Assembly: GCA_036337765.1 (NCBI GenBank) | Contig: JAYZDP010000224.1 | Span: 1 to 64,000 of the forward strand | Origin: JAYZDP01 sp036337765 | GTDB lineage: Bacteria > Acidobacteriota > Thermoanaerobaculia > Multivoradales > Multivoraceae | Reading direction: 5' to 3' | Length of the DNA stretch: 64,000 bases | Shown here: piece after piece, positions 15,186 through 23,837 of the stretch | Position numbering within the stretch: position 1 is the stretch's first letter | Layout of the letters: each line of letters begins with the position of its first letter | Notes under the pieces: generated by a model | The model's database searches: none | Told to the model about the DNA's origin: nothing | Seen by the model: the letters and a program-made list of their open reading frames with translations, nothing else | Translations under genes and position numbers: made by a program

Positions 15186-17399
15186 CTAGCCCTGAAGCAG
15201 GTAGGTGAACTTCACTACGAGCTGGCGACGCGCGGTGCTGCGGGTGTCGAAGTGCGGAGCCTCCCAGTTGTGGTTGTAGACCACGAAGAGGTCGGCGCCC
15301 GGGCGGTAGATCCAGTTAAAGCGTACGTTGACGGTGGCGAGCTCGGCGGAGTCGTTGAACTGGCCGAAAAGGTTGAAGATGACGTCCGGGCTCAGCGCCA
15401 GATCGATGCGCTGCGCGTAGAGGCGGGTGATGAACTCGCCTTCGGGCAGCTTGACGTCGTCGAAGCGCACCTGGGTCCGAGCGCTGATGAAGCGCGACGT
15501 CCTGGCGCGGACGCTCACTGAGCTCGAGGTGCGCTCGCCGTCGAAGAAGCCCCCCTGGGACACTCTGCCGAACACCGACAGCGTGCGGCTCGAGTTGGTT
15601 GAGGTCGATAGTTGCCACTCGTTGAATTCGTAGCGGCCGGCAGGGATCACGATCCCGGGCTGGATCTCGAACGCCTCGAACAGCCGCTCGCTGGTCAGCT
15701 TCCGATCGACCCGGAAGCGATCCTCTTTGGTCGTGGTAATCCCCAGCAGGCGGAAGTCGAACTCGCGCGACTCCATCGCCCCATCGCTCGAGCGGGCAAA
15801 GTAGTCCAGCTCGGCATCCCACTCCAGCTCTCGAATACCGTGGCGGTCGATGCGCGGCCGATACTCGAAGTGCGGCCGATACTGCCGGAAGTCGCGGCGA
15901 CGCAAAAAACCCAGCTTCGGGTTGAACTCGTCCGTCGCCTCGACGATCTCCGCGCCGTAGCGGAACTCTCGACCGCGGAAGTCGAACGCCGACCCCATCG
16001 CCCATTCGTCGTCGGCCAGCTCCGTATCGTCGCTACGGGTTACGAAGGCCGACACATTTGTCTTCGATGTCGATTTGACGTCGACGTCGACTCCGGCAAC
16101 TTGGTTCGTACTGCCGCTGGTCTCGTTGCGGTCGGTGTAGATCATGCCGACGGAGGAGCGCTGCCCGACGTTGCGCTTCAGGCGTACGACGGCGTGGTTG
16201 GTCTCAGGAACGATCACCGCCTCCCGGTCGGAGACGAAGCTCTTGCGATCCGTGACGACGTCGAGCACACCGATGTTCCACTTCCCCACTCGCCCCGTCA
16301 GCCGTGTCCCCCACTCGACCGGAATCTCCTCGCCCAACTCGAGACCGATACGGCGCGAATGGAAGATCTTCATCAAGGCCGACGGCCCGCCGCCGCCGCC
16401 ACCGAAGCGCCGTGGTAGCCCGAACTCGAAGATGCCCGCGTTCTCCACAAAGAACTCGCGCTTCTCTGGAAAGAAGAGCGAAAAGCGAGTGAGATTGACG
16501 CGCTGATCGTCAACTTCGGTGTCGGCGAAGTCGGTGTTGTAGGTCAGATCCAGGGCAAGCTCTTTGGTCACGCCCCACTTGACGTCTAGGCCGACCTCGG
16601 TGTCGTCGCCCCTGGGCGACCCGACCAGGGTTCGGTCCTCGTCTGCCGAAGCGACGATGAAGGGCTTGACGTCGATCTCGCGCGACGGCTTGATCCCCTC
16701 GAGCCCGGTCAGCTCGCCCGCCATCGAAACCCGCCAGAAAAAGACTTCGAGAGGAATGGGCGCCCAGTTCATCTCTTCGTTCTTGCGCTGCACGTAGCGG
16801 CGAACGTTCATCCCCCATTGTGGCGAGTCACGGTCGAAGCGCAGGGTCGAGAACGGAATCGCGAACTCGGTCGACCAGCCCTCGTCGTCGCGCTGCGACG
16901 CCACAGTCCACACACCGTCCCAGCTGAAGTTGGCGTCGCGCCCTTCGTCGGTGATCAGAGCGTCCGTGCGGGCACCGTTGAAGTTGGTCTCGAAGTGGTA
17001 CGCGTTGCGGTCGTCGTCGAAGGTGTCGAGCAGGATGGCGACGGAGTCGTCGCGAAACAGCGACGCATCACGCCCCATCTCGCGGGCGATCATCTTGTCG
17101 GGCTCCGAGTCATACGCGCGCACGCCGACGTACAGGGTCGCAGGTGTGTAGTAGACCCGGAACTCGGTGCGCTCACTCGGCTCTTCGCCCTCGAACGGCT
17201 CGTGCTGAACGAAGCGCGACGACGGCTCTGCCTGGCTCCAGACAGCGTCGTCGAGCACCCCGTCGACGACGATCGGCTCGCTTCCCGCGAGGGCACGGAT
17301 CGAGGGCTCCCCTTCCTGATCAGACATCTGCGGCTTCTGAGCCGACGCCGTGGGGACGGCCGAGAGGATCGTGGCGAGGATTGGAACGAGGCTGCGCAA
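15186..17399 (-). CDS. CBM9-like plus DUF5916 outer-membrane beta-barrel protein (second copy)
   Basis: 737 residues from TTG 17399. I prefer this start because GGGAG sits 5 bp upstream and it gives a clean signal peptide RSLVPILATILSAVPTASAQ; longer in-frame extensions overlap the DNA-ligase remnant. The CBM9 module reads VVDGVLDDAVWSQAEP, YYTPATLYVGVRAYDSEP, WSTEFAIPFSTLRFDR. The DUF5916 barrel carries FSLFFPEKREFFVENAGIFE and ends VVKFTYLLQG. It shares with the protein at 7035-9296 the blocks NWIYRPGADLFVVYNH and PEKREFF, so they are paralogues. Outer-membrane location is expected; ligand unknown. Glycine run GGGGGG near residue 350 is a distinctive loop. Confidence 0.85.
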   Translation of the reverse strand: MRSLVPILATILSAVPTASAQKPQMSDQEGEPSIRALAGSEPIVVDGVLDDAVWSQAEPSSRFVQHEPFEGEEPSERTEFRVYYTPATLYVGVRAYDSEPDKMIAREMGRDASLFRDDSVAILLDTFDDDRNAYHFETNFNGARTDALITDEGRDANFSWDGVWTVASQRDDEGWSTEFAIPFSTLRFDRDSPQWGMNVRRYVQRKNEEMNWAPIPLEVFFWRVSMAGELTGLEGIKPSREIDVKPFIVASADEDRTLVGSPRGDDTEVGLDVKWGVTKELALDLTYNTDFADTEVDDQRVNLTRFSLFFPEKREFFVENAGIFEFGLPRRFGGGGGGPSALMKIFHSRRIGLELGEEIPVEWGTRLTGRVGKWNIGVLDVVTDRKSFVSDREAVIVPETNHAVVRLKRNVGQRSSVGMIYTDRNETSGSTNQVAGVDVDVKSTSKTNVSAFVTRSDDTELADDEWAMGSAFDFRGREFRYGAEIVEATDEFNPKLGFLRRRDFRQYRPHFEYRPRIDRHGIRELEWDAELDYFARSSDGAMESREFDFRLLGITTTKEDRFRVDRKLTSERLFEAFEIQPGIVIPAGRYEFNEWQLSTSTNSSRTLSVFGRVSQGGFFDGERTSSSVSVRARTSRFISARTQVRFDDVKLPEGEFITRLYAQRIDLALSPDVIFNLFGQFNDSAELATVNVRFNWIYRPGADLFVVYNHNWEAPHFDTRSTARRQLVVKFTYLLQG

Positions 17400-17490
17400 T
17401 CGATCTCCCAGGGACGGTGCGAGCCGGGAGCGTACCCTGTGTAGGACGCCGACGCGGTCGTGATCGTTTCGGAGATCCCGCCACCGCCCT

Positions 17491-18035
17491 CTATTGGACC
17501 TGCGACGCGAAGATGGCGCGTACCGCTGCAAGCGAGTCGGCATCCGAGGGGGCCTTGTCTTCCCGGTAGGCCTTCACACGTGCGCACCGTAGGCCAGCCC
17601 GCCGGGGTAATGCGGGCTCTCCTGCACGTCGTTGAACGCGATCTCGACCACCAGGCGAGGCTCGACGTGAACGACGTGGCCCTCGCGCGACGTCTCGAGC
17701 TCCAGAAGCCGCCGGGTCTGGAACTCAAGCATGGCGTCGGTGAGCCCCTTGAACGTCTTGCCGAGCATGACCACCCGCCCCCGGTATCGTCGCGCGCCCC
17801 GAGGTGAAGGTTCGAGAGTCTGCACCTTCGACGACCGTACCCCCACTCGGCGGCGAGAATCACCAGGTCCAAGGTATGGGTCTGCTTGATCTTCAACCAA
17901 CTCTTGCCGCGCCCCCCCGATCTCGATCTCAGCCCCGCGTCGCTCGCGAAGGAGCCCGACCAGCCGCGCGACCTTCTCGCCGCGGGCGCTCGTCGCCCCT
18001 AACGCCTAGACCGCAGCGAGATCGGCCAACTGCAC
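17491..18035 (-). pseudogene. ATP-dependent DNA ligase remnant, gutted
   Basis: Scattered pieces of an actinobacterial-LigB-type ATP-dependent ligase are readable in order. From GTG 18035: QLADLAAV, a TAG stop, then GATSARGEKVARLVGLL, the normal N-terminus. The catalytic core with its AMP-binding Lys is absent: the next recognisable part (17915-17770) is GKSWLKIKQTHTLDLVILAA followed by LSNLHLGARD, motif V of the nucleotidyltransferase. A frame change leads to VVMLGKTFKGLTDAMLEFQT and VVEIAFNDVQESPHYPGGLA of the OB domain. Another frame change gives VKAYREDKAPSDADSLAAVR, ending TAG 17493-17491. About 350 codons are missing. Gene order suggests it once followed the enoyl-CoA hydratase gene, 19 bp away. 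Confidence 0.8.
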
Positions 18036-18054
18036 GGGCCTATGCCCCCAAGCG

Positions 18055-18864
18055 CTAACGGCCCCGGAACTCGGGCTCGCGCTTCTCGAGGAAGGCCTTC
18101 ATGCCCTCCCTGGCATCCTCCGACGCGAGCAGCGGCAGCAGTTGCAGAAACACGTGATGGACGTGTTCTGTGAAGGGCTCGTTCAGGCCCATGCGCATCA
18201 TGCGCTTCGCCCCCTGCACCGCGAGCGGCGCGTTGGCGGCGATCTCACCGGCGAGACCGATCGTGGCGTCCATCAACTCGTCGGCCGCGACCACCTGTGA
18301 CACCAACCCCATCTCGAAGCTCTCTTCGGCGCTGAGGGTGCGGCCGCTGAAGATCAGCTCCGCGGCACGCGACCATCCGAGCAGCCGAGGGAGGATCCAG
18401 GTGCCCCCGGACTCCGGCAGCACGCCACGCTTGGTGAAGGCCGCCGACAGCTTGGCGCCGGCGGCCATCAGGCGAATGTCGCAGCCGAGCGCCATGTCCA
18501 GACCGTAGCCCGCGGCGGAACCGTTGAGCGCGCACAGGGTCGGGGTGTCGCAGTTGTGCAGAACCGTCGGCGGCGTGTTGCGCAGATCGAGGTTGGGCGC
18601 CCCGCTGGTGATGCTCTTGCCGCTGGTCTGGCCGCGCAAGTCGAGACCGGCGCAGAAGGCCCGACCGCGCCCGGTGAGAACGATCGCCCGCACATCGGCG
18701 TCGGCATCGGCCTCGACGAGGTGCTCGGTGACGGCTCCCAGCATCTCGCGAGAGATCGTGTTCATCCGTTCTGCGGCATTCAGGGTCAGGACGGCGATCC
18801 CATCGTCGACCTCGTAGAGGACCTCGGGCTCTGGCGTCGCAGGCAGCTTTTCGACGTTCGACAT
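18055..18864 (-). CDS. Enoyl-CoA hydratase/isomerase family protein
   Basis: 269 residues of the crotonase fold. Marks: VLTLNAAERMNTISREML at the front, the CoA and oxyanion-hole segment GRGRAFCAGLDLRGQ (residues 66-80), second oxyanion loop LNGSAAGYGLDMALGCDIR, then GVLPESGGTWILPRLLGW and the standard tail AFLEKREPEFRGR. Members hydrate or isomerise enoyl-CoA esters; the exact reaction is not fixed by sequence. The gene follows the threonine-synthase-like gene after 8 bp and was apparently followed by a DNA ligase. ATG 18864. Confidence 0.85.
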   Translation of the reverse strand: MSNVEKLPATPEPEVLYEVDDGIAVLTLNAAERMNTISREMLGAVTEHLVEADADADVRAIVLTGRGRAFCAGLDLRGQTSGKSITSGAPNLDLRNTPPTVLHNCDTPTLCALNGSAAGYGLDMALGCDIRLMAAGAKLSAAFTKRGVLPESGGTWILPRLLGWSRAAELIFSGRTLSAEESFEMGLVSQVVAADELMDATIGLAGEIAANAPLAVQGAKRMMRMGLNEPFTEHVHHVFLQLLPLLASEDAREGMKAFLEKREPEFRGR

Positions 18865-18872
18865 GTTCGTTG

Positions 18873-20021
18873 CTATTCCTCGTAGTTGGATGGGTGGCCG
18901 GTCTGGAAGATGACCACTCTCTCACCTTCGGTGATGCGGCCGCTACGGACCAGGCGCTCGAAGGCGAGCATCGACGCGGCGCCCTCCGGCCCGATGAACA
19001 GACCCTCCTCGAGCGCTGCGCGCTTCATCATCGGCTCCACGTCCTGCTCCGCGATCGCAACTGCGGCACCGTCGGTCTCGCGCAGGGCACGCAGGATGAG
19101 AAAGTCACCGATCGCCTGGGGGACGCGCAGGCCCCAGACCCGAGTCTGGGGGTCGATCCAGGGCGGAGCCTCCTCGGCGCCGTCCTCGAAGGCCTTCACG
19201 ATCGGCGCGCAGCCCTCCATCTGAACGACTCCGAACTTCGGCCGGGGGCCGGAAACGAGGCCGAGACGCTCGAGTTCGTCGAAGGCTTTGTGCATGCCCA
19301 CGATGCCGGTGCCGCCGCCGGTCGGGTAGAGGATCCAGTCGGGAAGCTGCCAGCCGAACTGCTCCGCGATCTCGAGCCCCATGGTCTTCTTGCCCTCGAC
19401 CCGATAGGGCTCTTTCAAGGTGGCCAAGGTCCAAAGGCCATCGTCGCGCTCGGCCAGAAGCTTCCCTGCCTCGACCAACGTACCTTCGCAGGTCAGGACC
19501 TCGGCGCCGAGAAGACGACAGCGATCCATGACGGTCGCCGGCGTGTCCTCCGGCATCGCCACGCGGCACACAAGGCCCGCGGCCGAAGCGTAGGTGGCGA
19601 GCGCCAGAGCCGCGTTACCGGCGCTCGGCAACTGGACTCCGGGCGCGCCGAGCTCGCGTGCCCGATTGACCGCCAGCGACAGCCCGCGTGCCTTGAACGA
19701 CCCCGAGGGGTTGCCGCCTTCCTCCTTGATCCAGGCATGGATTCCGGGTGGTGCCAGCCGGCGCAGTGGCACGATCGGCGTGCCGCCTTCGCCGAGCGAC
19801 ACCGGATCCGGATCGCGCGTCGGCAGCAGCTCGCGGTAGCGCCAGAGGGTCCAGGGCCGCAGCGGCAGGACTCGCTTGAGCTCCTCACCCCTCTCGGGAT
19901 CCAGGTCATACGTAACGAGCAGCGGCCGGCCAGTCGCTGAGAGGAACGCGGGCTCGTCCAGAGGCGACTCTTCCCCGGTCAAGGAGCAGACGAGAGAGCG
20001 GGCCCAACGTTGTCCGATCAC
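18873..20021 (-). CDS. Threonine-synthase-like PLP-dependent enzyme
   Basis: 382 residues from GTG 20021, chosen because AGGAG (20029-20033 on the plus strand as its complement) lies 7 bp upstream. Fold type II PLP enzyme: SLGEGGTPIVPLRRL, the PLP-lysine in KEEGGNPSGSFKARGLSL, QLPSAGNAALALATYAS for phosphate and substrate contact, and the glycine-rich phosphate loop WILYPTGGGTGIVG. These are hallmarks of threonine synthase (O-phosphohomoserine to threonine) and of related threonine dehydratases and diaminopropionate-type enzymes. No other threonine pathway genes are nearby, so the reaction is not certain. Co-transcribed with the following enoyl-CoA hydratase; divergent from the MmgE/PrpD gene. 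Confidence 0.75.
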   Translation of the reverse strand: MIGQRWARSLVCSLTGEESPLDEPAFLSATGRPLLVTYDLDPERGEELKRVLPLRPWTLWRYRELLPTRDPDPVSLGEGGTPIVPLRRLAPPGIHAWIKEEGGNPSGSFKARGLSLAVNRARELGAPGVQLPSAGNAALALATYASAAGLVCRVAMPEDTPATVMDRCRLLGAEVLTCEGTLVEAGKLLAERDDGLWTLATLKEPYRVEGKKTMGLEIAEQFGWQLPDWILYPTGGGTGIVGMHKAFDELERLGLVSGPRPKFGVVQMEGCAPIVKAFEDGAEEAPPWIDPQTRVWGLRVPQAIGDFLILRALRETDGAAVAIAEQDVEPMMKRAALEEGLFIGPEGAASMLAFERLVRSGRITEGERVVIFQTGHPSNYEE

Positions 20022-20132
20022 ACCTCGGCTCCTCTCAAGCGACAAGTAGCGGCATAGCGTCGCGCAGGACCTAGGGTCGTGCACATTCTAAGCGCTGCGC
20101 TACCATCACCGCCCGCCCACAGGAGAGCCGAG

Positions 20133-21479
20133 ATGAGCGAAGCCCGACCCGACTGGACCCGTGAGCTGGCGAGCGCCGGCCGCAGCATCTCGTTCGACAG
20201 CGCCACCGCCGAAGCGCAAGAAGTCGCCCGTCATTGCCTACTCGACTGGCTCGGAGTCACTCTGGCCGGCTGCGAAGAGCCTCTCGCGCTCTCCATGCGA
20301 AGGGCGCTCCACCCGGAGGCCGCCGCGGCCGAGGCGACCCTCATCGGCCTACCCGCTCGCACGACGTCGACCCTTCTGGCAACACTCATCAACGGCGCAG
20401 CCTCGCATGCTCTGGACTTCGACGACACCCACTCGACCATGAGCGGGCACCCCTCTGTGCCCGTCGTCCCGGCAGCGCTGGCGCTGGCCGAGACGCTCGG
20501 CAAGACCGGCCGCGACCTGCTGTCGGCGATCCTGGCCGGGATCGAGGTCGAATGCCGGCTCGGCGCGATCGTCAATCCGGGCCACTACCATGCTGGCTTT
20601 CACGCCACCGGCACACTCGGCACGGTGGGCGCGGCCGCCGCCTGCGCGCATCTTCTCGAACTCGACGAGGACCGCTGGCTGCATGCGCTCGGCCTCGCCG
20701 GCACGCAGGCCTCGGGCCTGAAGTCGAGCTTCGGCACGATGGGCAAGCCGCTACACGCCGGCAAGGCGGCCCACGACGGTTTGTTGGCCGCCCAGCTCGC
20801 CCCGGAGGGCTTCACCGGCAATCCAACCATCGTCGAGTGCCGCCAGGGAATGGCCGACGCAATGCACGGTAGCGACCGACCCGACGACGTCCTGAGCCGC
20901 TACGAGGGCCGCTATCTGATCACCGAGACACTCTTCAAGTACCACGCGGCCTGCTATCTCACCCACTCCACCATCGAGGGCGCACTCGAGATTCGCCAGC
21001 GGGAAGGCCTGTCGGGGAACGAGGTCGCGGCGGTGGAGATCTTCGTTCCGCCGACGTCGCTCGACGTATGCAACATCCACGAGCCCGCCACCGGTCTCGA
21101 GGGAAAGTTCTCACTACGCGCCACAGCCGCGATGGCGCTACTGGGCAGCGACACGTCCTCGCTCGACACCTACACCGACGCCGGCGTCACGGCTCCTGCG
21201 CTCGTGCAACTACGCGATGCCGTGCGCATCCGACCCACCGACGGCGTTTCGGCCACCGCGACGCCGATCGTGGTCCGTACCCAGGACCACCGTGAGCTCG
21301 AGGCCTGCGTCGACGTCGGCGAGCCGGCCAGCGACCTCGAGCTTCAGCGCTACAAGCTCGAGGCCAAATTCCGCGCCCTCACGGTCCCGATCCTGGGCGA
21401 GGAAAGGGCACAAGAGCTGGTCTCGACGATCGCGACCGCCGAGACCCTCGAGTCACCAACTGCCCTCCTCGCGAGCTAG
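20133..21479 (+). CDS. MmgE/PrpD family protein
   Basis: 448 residues; ATG 20133 with AGGAG 7 bp upstream. All-helical N-terminal domain plus alpha/beta C-terminal domain, with family marks HCLLDWLGVTLAG, HALDFDDTHSTMSGHPSVP, GIEVECRLG, HATGTLGTVGAAAAC, GKPLHAGKAAHDGLLAAQLA and KYHAACYLTHSTIEGAL. MmgE/PrpD proteins include 2-methylcitrate dehydratase and cis-aconitate decarboxylase; most, like this one, have no fixed substrate. No prpB or prpC lies nearby. Its stop is 58 bp before the palindromic repeat that separates it from the TPR gene. Confidence 0.85.
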   Translation: MSEARPDWTRELASAGRSISFDSATAEAQEVARHCLLDWLGVTLAGCEEPLALSMRRALHPEAAAAEATLIGLPARTTSTLLATLINGAASHALDFDDTHSTMSGHPSVPVVPAALALAETLGKTGRDLLSAILAGIEVECRLGAIVNPGHYHAGFHATGTLGTVGAAAACAHLLELDEDRWLHALGLAGTQASGLKSSFGTMGKPLHAGKAAHDGLLAAQLAPEGFTGNPTIVECRQGMADAMHGSDRPDDVLSRYEGRYLITETLFKYHAACYLTHSTIEGALEIRQREGLSGNEVAAVEIFVPPTSLDVCNIHEPATGLEGKFSLRATAAMALLGSDTSSLDTYTDAGVTAPALVQLRDAVRIRPTDGVSATATPIVVRTQDHRELEACVDVGEPASDLELQRYKLEAKFRALTVPILGEERAQELVSTIATAETLESPTALLAS

Positions 21480-21537
21480 CGCACGCGACACTCGGTTCCC
21501 GGCATGCTCGGCGAGCGCGCCCCGGAGGGAAGGAATG

Positions 21538-21611
21538 GTAGCGGGGGCCGTGGTATGAGCGCACTACCGCCTCGACGCCTGCACCGCCATGACTACCACG
21601 GCCCCCGCTAC
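21538..21611. repeat. 74-bp palindromic repeat, copy 2
   Basis: Perfect 18-bp inverted arms, GTAGCGGGGGCCGTGGTA at 21538-21555 and its complement at 21594-21611, separated by 38 bp. Read on the minus strand the spacer starts GTCA and ends CTCA with TCGA in the middle, as in the other copies. It lies between the convergent MmgE/PrpD and TPR genes, and its right arm contains the TAG stop of the TPR gene (21610-21608). It could act as a transcription terminator in both directions. Confidence 0.85.
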
Positions 21612-22861
21612 AACTCGGCGAGCATCGCCTTCGCGGCACCGACCTCTTCGTGGTCGGGCTCGCGATTGAGGAAGTGCTGCAGGTGCTGCTTGGCCTCCTC
21701 GTTGGAGCCCTTCGAGGCCAGAACCAGACCGAGACGATAGTGCCCGATGCCGACCTCGGGCTTCTTCTGGACCAGCGTACGCAACGTGGCCTCGGCCTCG
21801 TCGCGGCGCCCGCCTTCGAAGTCGACCGCGGCCTGATTGACGATGTCGGACACTGCCAGCGGGCCGGCCACCTCTAGGAAGCCGCCGAGCGCATCGTTGA
21901 CCTGGTCGTCGCCGAGCTCACGATAGGAGTAGTAGAGCAGCCGCCGGCCTTCGCCACTATCGGGCTTGATGCCGAGGAGGCGGTCGAGGTGCGGGAGGGC
22001 CTTGTCGTAGGCCTTGCGGTTGAACTCGATCGCCGCCATGTTCTGCACGATCTGCGGGTTCTGGGGGTCCATCTCCGAGGCCTGCGTGAAGAACGTGATC
22101 GCCTCGTCGTCTCTGTCGTCCTGCGACGCCTTGACGCCTTCGTTGTAGACCTTGCTGGCCAGACGAGCGCGCTCCACCGGATCGGTGATCATCGCCAACG
22201 CGGCGTCGGCCTTGCCCTCATCGCCGAGCTCCCAGTAGACGTCCCAGGCCAATGGAGCGAGTTGAGCGTTGAGCGGCACCACCGCCGTGAACTTCTCGAG
22301 CGAGGCCTGGGCGTCTTGCCAGCGCTCCTGGCCGTGGTAAAGCGAGGCCAGGCCGACGTGCGGGTTCGGAAGCCCCGGATTGAGCTGGACCGACTCCTTG
22401 AAAAGAGTCTCGGCGCTCTCTTCGTCGCCCCCCTGTAGTGATTGCACGCCCTCGTTGAAGGCCTCGACCGAGCGCTGCTGCTTGTACTGGGCCTCGTCCA
22501 TCAATTTGAGCTTGGCCTTGTACTCCATGCCCGTCTCGACGATGACGCTGTTCTTGTAGGGCCCGAATCCCTTGCGCTCAACGAGGATGGAGTAGGGGCC
22601 CGGCATCAGCACGATGATCTCGAACTTGCCCTTCTTGTCACTCATCCCGGAGAGCACGACCGACGAGTCCTCGGTGTGCGACAGGGTGATCTCGGCGTTG
22701 GCGACGGGCTTATCGTTGGGAGCCATGACCTGACCCTCGAAAAGCGCCTGTTGCTGGGCCACGGCGGCGACCGGCACCAGCGTCGCCATCAGCACGGCTG
22801 CGAGAAGGAAACTGACGGAACCGGAGCGGAAGCGGCTGAGAGAGGGCGTAGCTGTTTTCAT
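21608..22861 (-). CDS. Secreted TPR protein with carboxypeptidase-regulatory-like domain
   Basis: 417 residues. Signal peptide to about residue 36 (VSFLLAAVLMATLVPVAAVA). Residues 38-115 form a carboxypeptidase-regulatory-like beta domain: LFEGQVMAPNDKPVANAEIT, GKFEIIVLMPGPYSILVERK. Residues 120-417 are tetratricopeptide repeats, for example EAFNEGVQSLQGGDEESAET, NPGLPNPHVGLASLYHGQER and the last repeat GHYRLGLVLASKGSNEEAKQ. Such proteins are periplasmic or outer-membrane scaffolds for other proteins; partner unknown. Stop codon lies inside the palindromic repeat. Divergent from the beta-lactamase-fold gene at 22948. Confidence 0.8.
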   Translation of the reverse strand: MKTATPSLSRFRSGSVSFLLAAVLMATLVPVAAVAQQQALFEGQVMAPNDKPVANAEITLSHTEDSSVVLSGMSDKKGKFEIIVLMPGPYSILVERKGFGPYKNSVIVETGMEYKAKLKLMDEAQYKQQRSVEAFNEGVQSLQGGDEESAETLFKESVQLNPGLPNPHVGLASLYHGQERWQDAQASLEKFTAVVPLNAQLAPLAWDVYWELGDEGKADAALAMITDPVERARLASKVYNEGVKASQDDRDDEAITFFTQASEMDPQNPQIVQNMAAIEFNRKAYDKALPHLDRLLGIKPDSGEGRRLLYYSYRELGDDQVNDALGGFLEVAGPLAVSDIVNQAAVDFEGGRRDEAEATLRTLVQKKPEVGIGHYRLGLVLASKGSNEEAKQHLQHFLNREPDHEEVGAAKAMLAEL

Positions 22862-22947
22862 CGTCGGCGAGCCTATCTCGACCTCGGCGCGACGTCGAGC
22901 GCTCGGCTTGGTACGCTCCGGAGAACCACTTCTGAAGGGGATTCGAT

Positions 22948-23829
22948 ATGCGCGCAGTGCTCATTGCGACGGCCGTTCTCGCACTCGTGGCGGCACCGAT
23001 GGCCGCCCAGCAGAATTTCGACAACGTCCAGATCAAGGCCACCCATGTGGCAGGCAACGTCCACATGCTCGAAGGAGCGGGCGGCAACATCGGGGTATCC
23101 GCAGGCGAAGACGGCGTCCTCATCATCGACGACCAGTTCGCGCCGCTCGCCGACAAGATCAAGGCGGCCGTCGCCGGCATCCAGTCTGGCGGCCTCGACT
23201 ACGTGCTCAACACACACTGGCACGGCGACCACACCGGCTCGAACGCCATCCTCGGACTGGAAGCGACCATCGTCGCCCACACCAACGTGCGCAAACGTCT
23301 GTCAACGACGCAGACTATGCGCGGCAGCGAGATCCCGGCATCGCCGAAGTCCGCGTGGCCCGTCATCACCTTCGACGACAGCCTCTCGATTCACTTCAAC
23401 GGCGAGCGGGTCATGGTCCGCCACTCCCCTGCTGGCCACACCGACGGCGACAGCATGATCTTTTTCGCCGACTCGAACGTGCTGCACATGGGAGATCACT
23501 TCTTCGTCGGCCGCTTTCCGTTCGTCGACATCGGCAGCGGCGGCACGGTGAAGGGTATGGCGGCAAATGTCGCCCGGGTCCTCGAGGTGCTTCCCGAGGG
23601 CGCGAAGATCATCCCGGGCCATGGCCCGCTGGCTGGACGCGGCGAGCTCGAGACTTACCACCGCATGCTTACCGATTCGATAGCGACCCTCCAGAAGGCG
23701 ATCGACGGCGGCAAGACCGTCGAGCAGGCGCAGGCGGCCGGCCTGTCGAGTGACTGGGACGGCTGGGGGTCGGGCTTCATCAACCAGGACGTCTGGATCC
23801 AGACGGTCTACACCTCGCTGTCGCAGTAA
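22948..23829 (+). CDS. Secreted metallo-beta-lactamase-fold hydrolase
   Basis: 293 residues with signal peptide MRAVLIATAVLALVAAPMAA. Zinc ligands are complete: HWHGDH (His90, His92, Asp94, His95), a central His in SPAGHTDGDSM, the bridging Asp in HMGDHFF and a last His in IIPGHGPLAG. Arrangement VLIIDDQFAPLADKI before the first motif is typical of exported class B-like and cyclase-type hydrolases. Activity could be on a lactam, lactone or thioester; not deducible. GGGG purine site (AAGGGG) before ATG 22948. The thioesterase gene follows after 8 bp, so they are probably co-transcribed. Confidence 0.85.
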   Translation: MRAVLIATAVLALVAAPMAAQQNFDNVQIKATHVAGNVHMLEGAGGNIGVSAGEDGVLIIDDQFAPLADKIKAAVAGIQSGGLDYVLNTHWHGDHTGSNAILGLEATIVAHTNVRKRLSTTQTMRGSEIPASPKSAWPVITFDDSLSIHFNGERVMVRHSPAGHTDGDSMIFFADSNVLHMGDHFFVGRFPFVDIGSGGTVKGMAANVARVLEVLPEGAKIIPGHGPLAGRGELETYHRMLTDSIATLQKAIDGGKTVEQAQAAGLSSDWDGWGSGFINQDVWIQTVYTSLSQ

Positions 23830-23837
23830 GCACAGCC

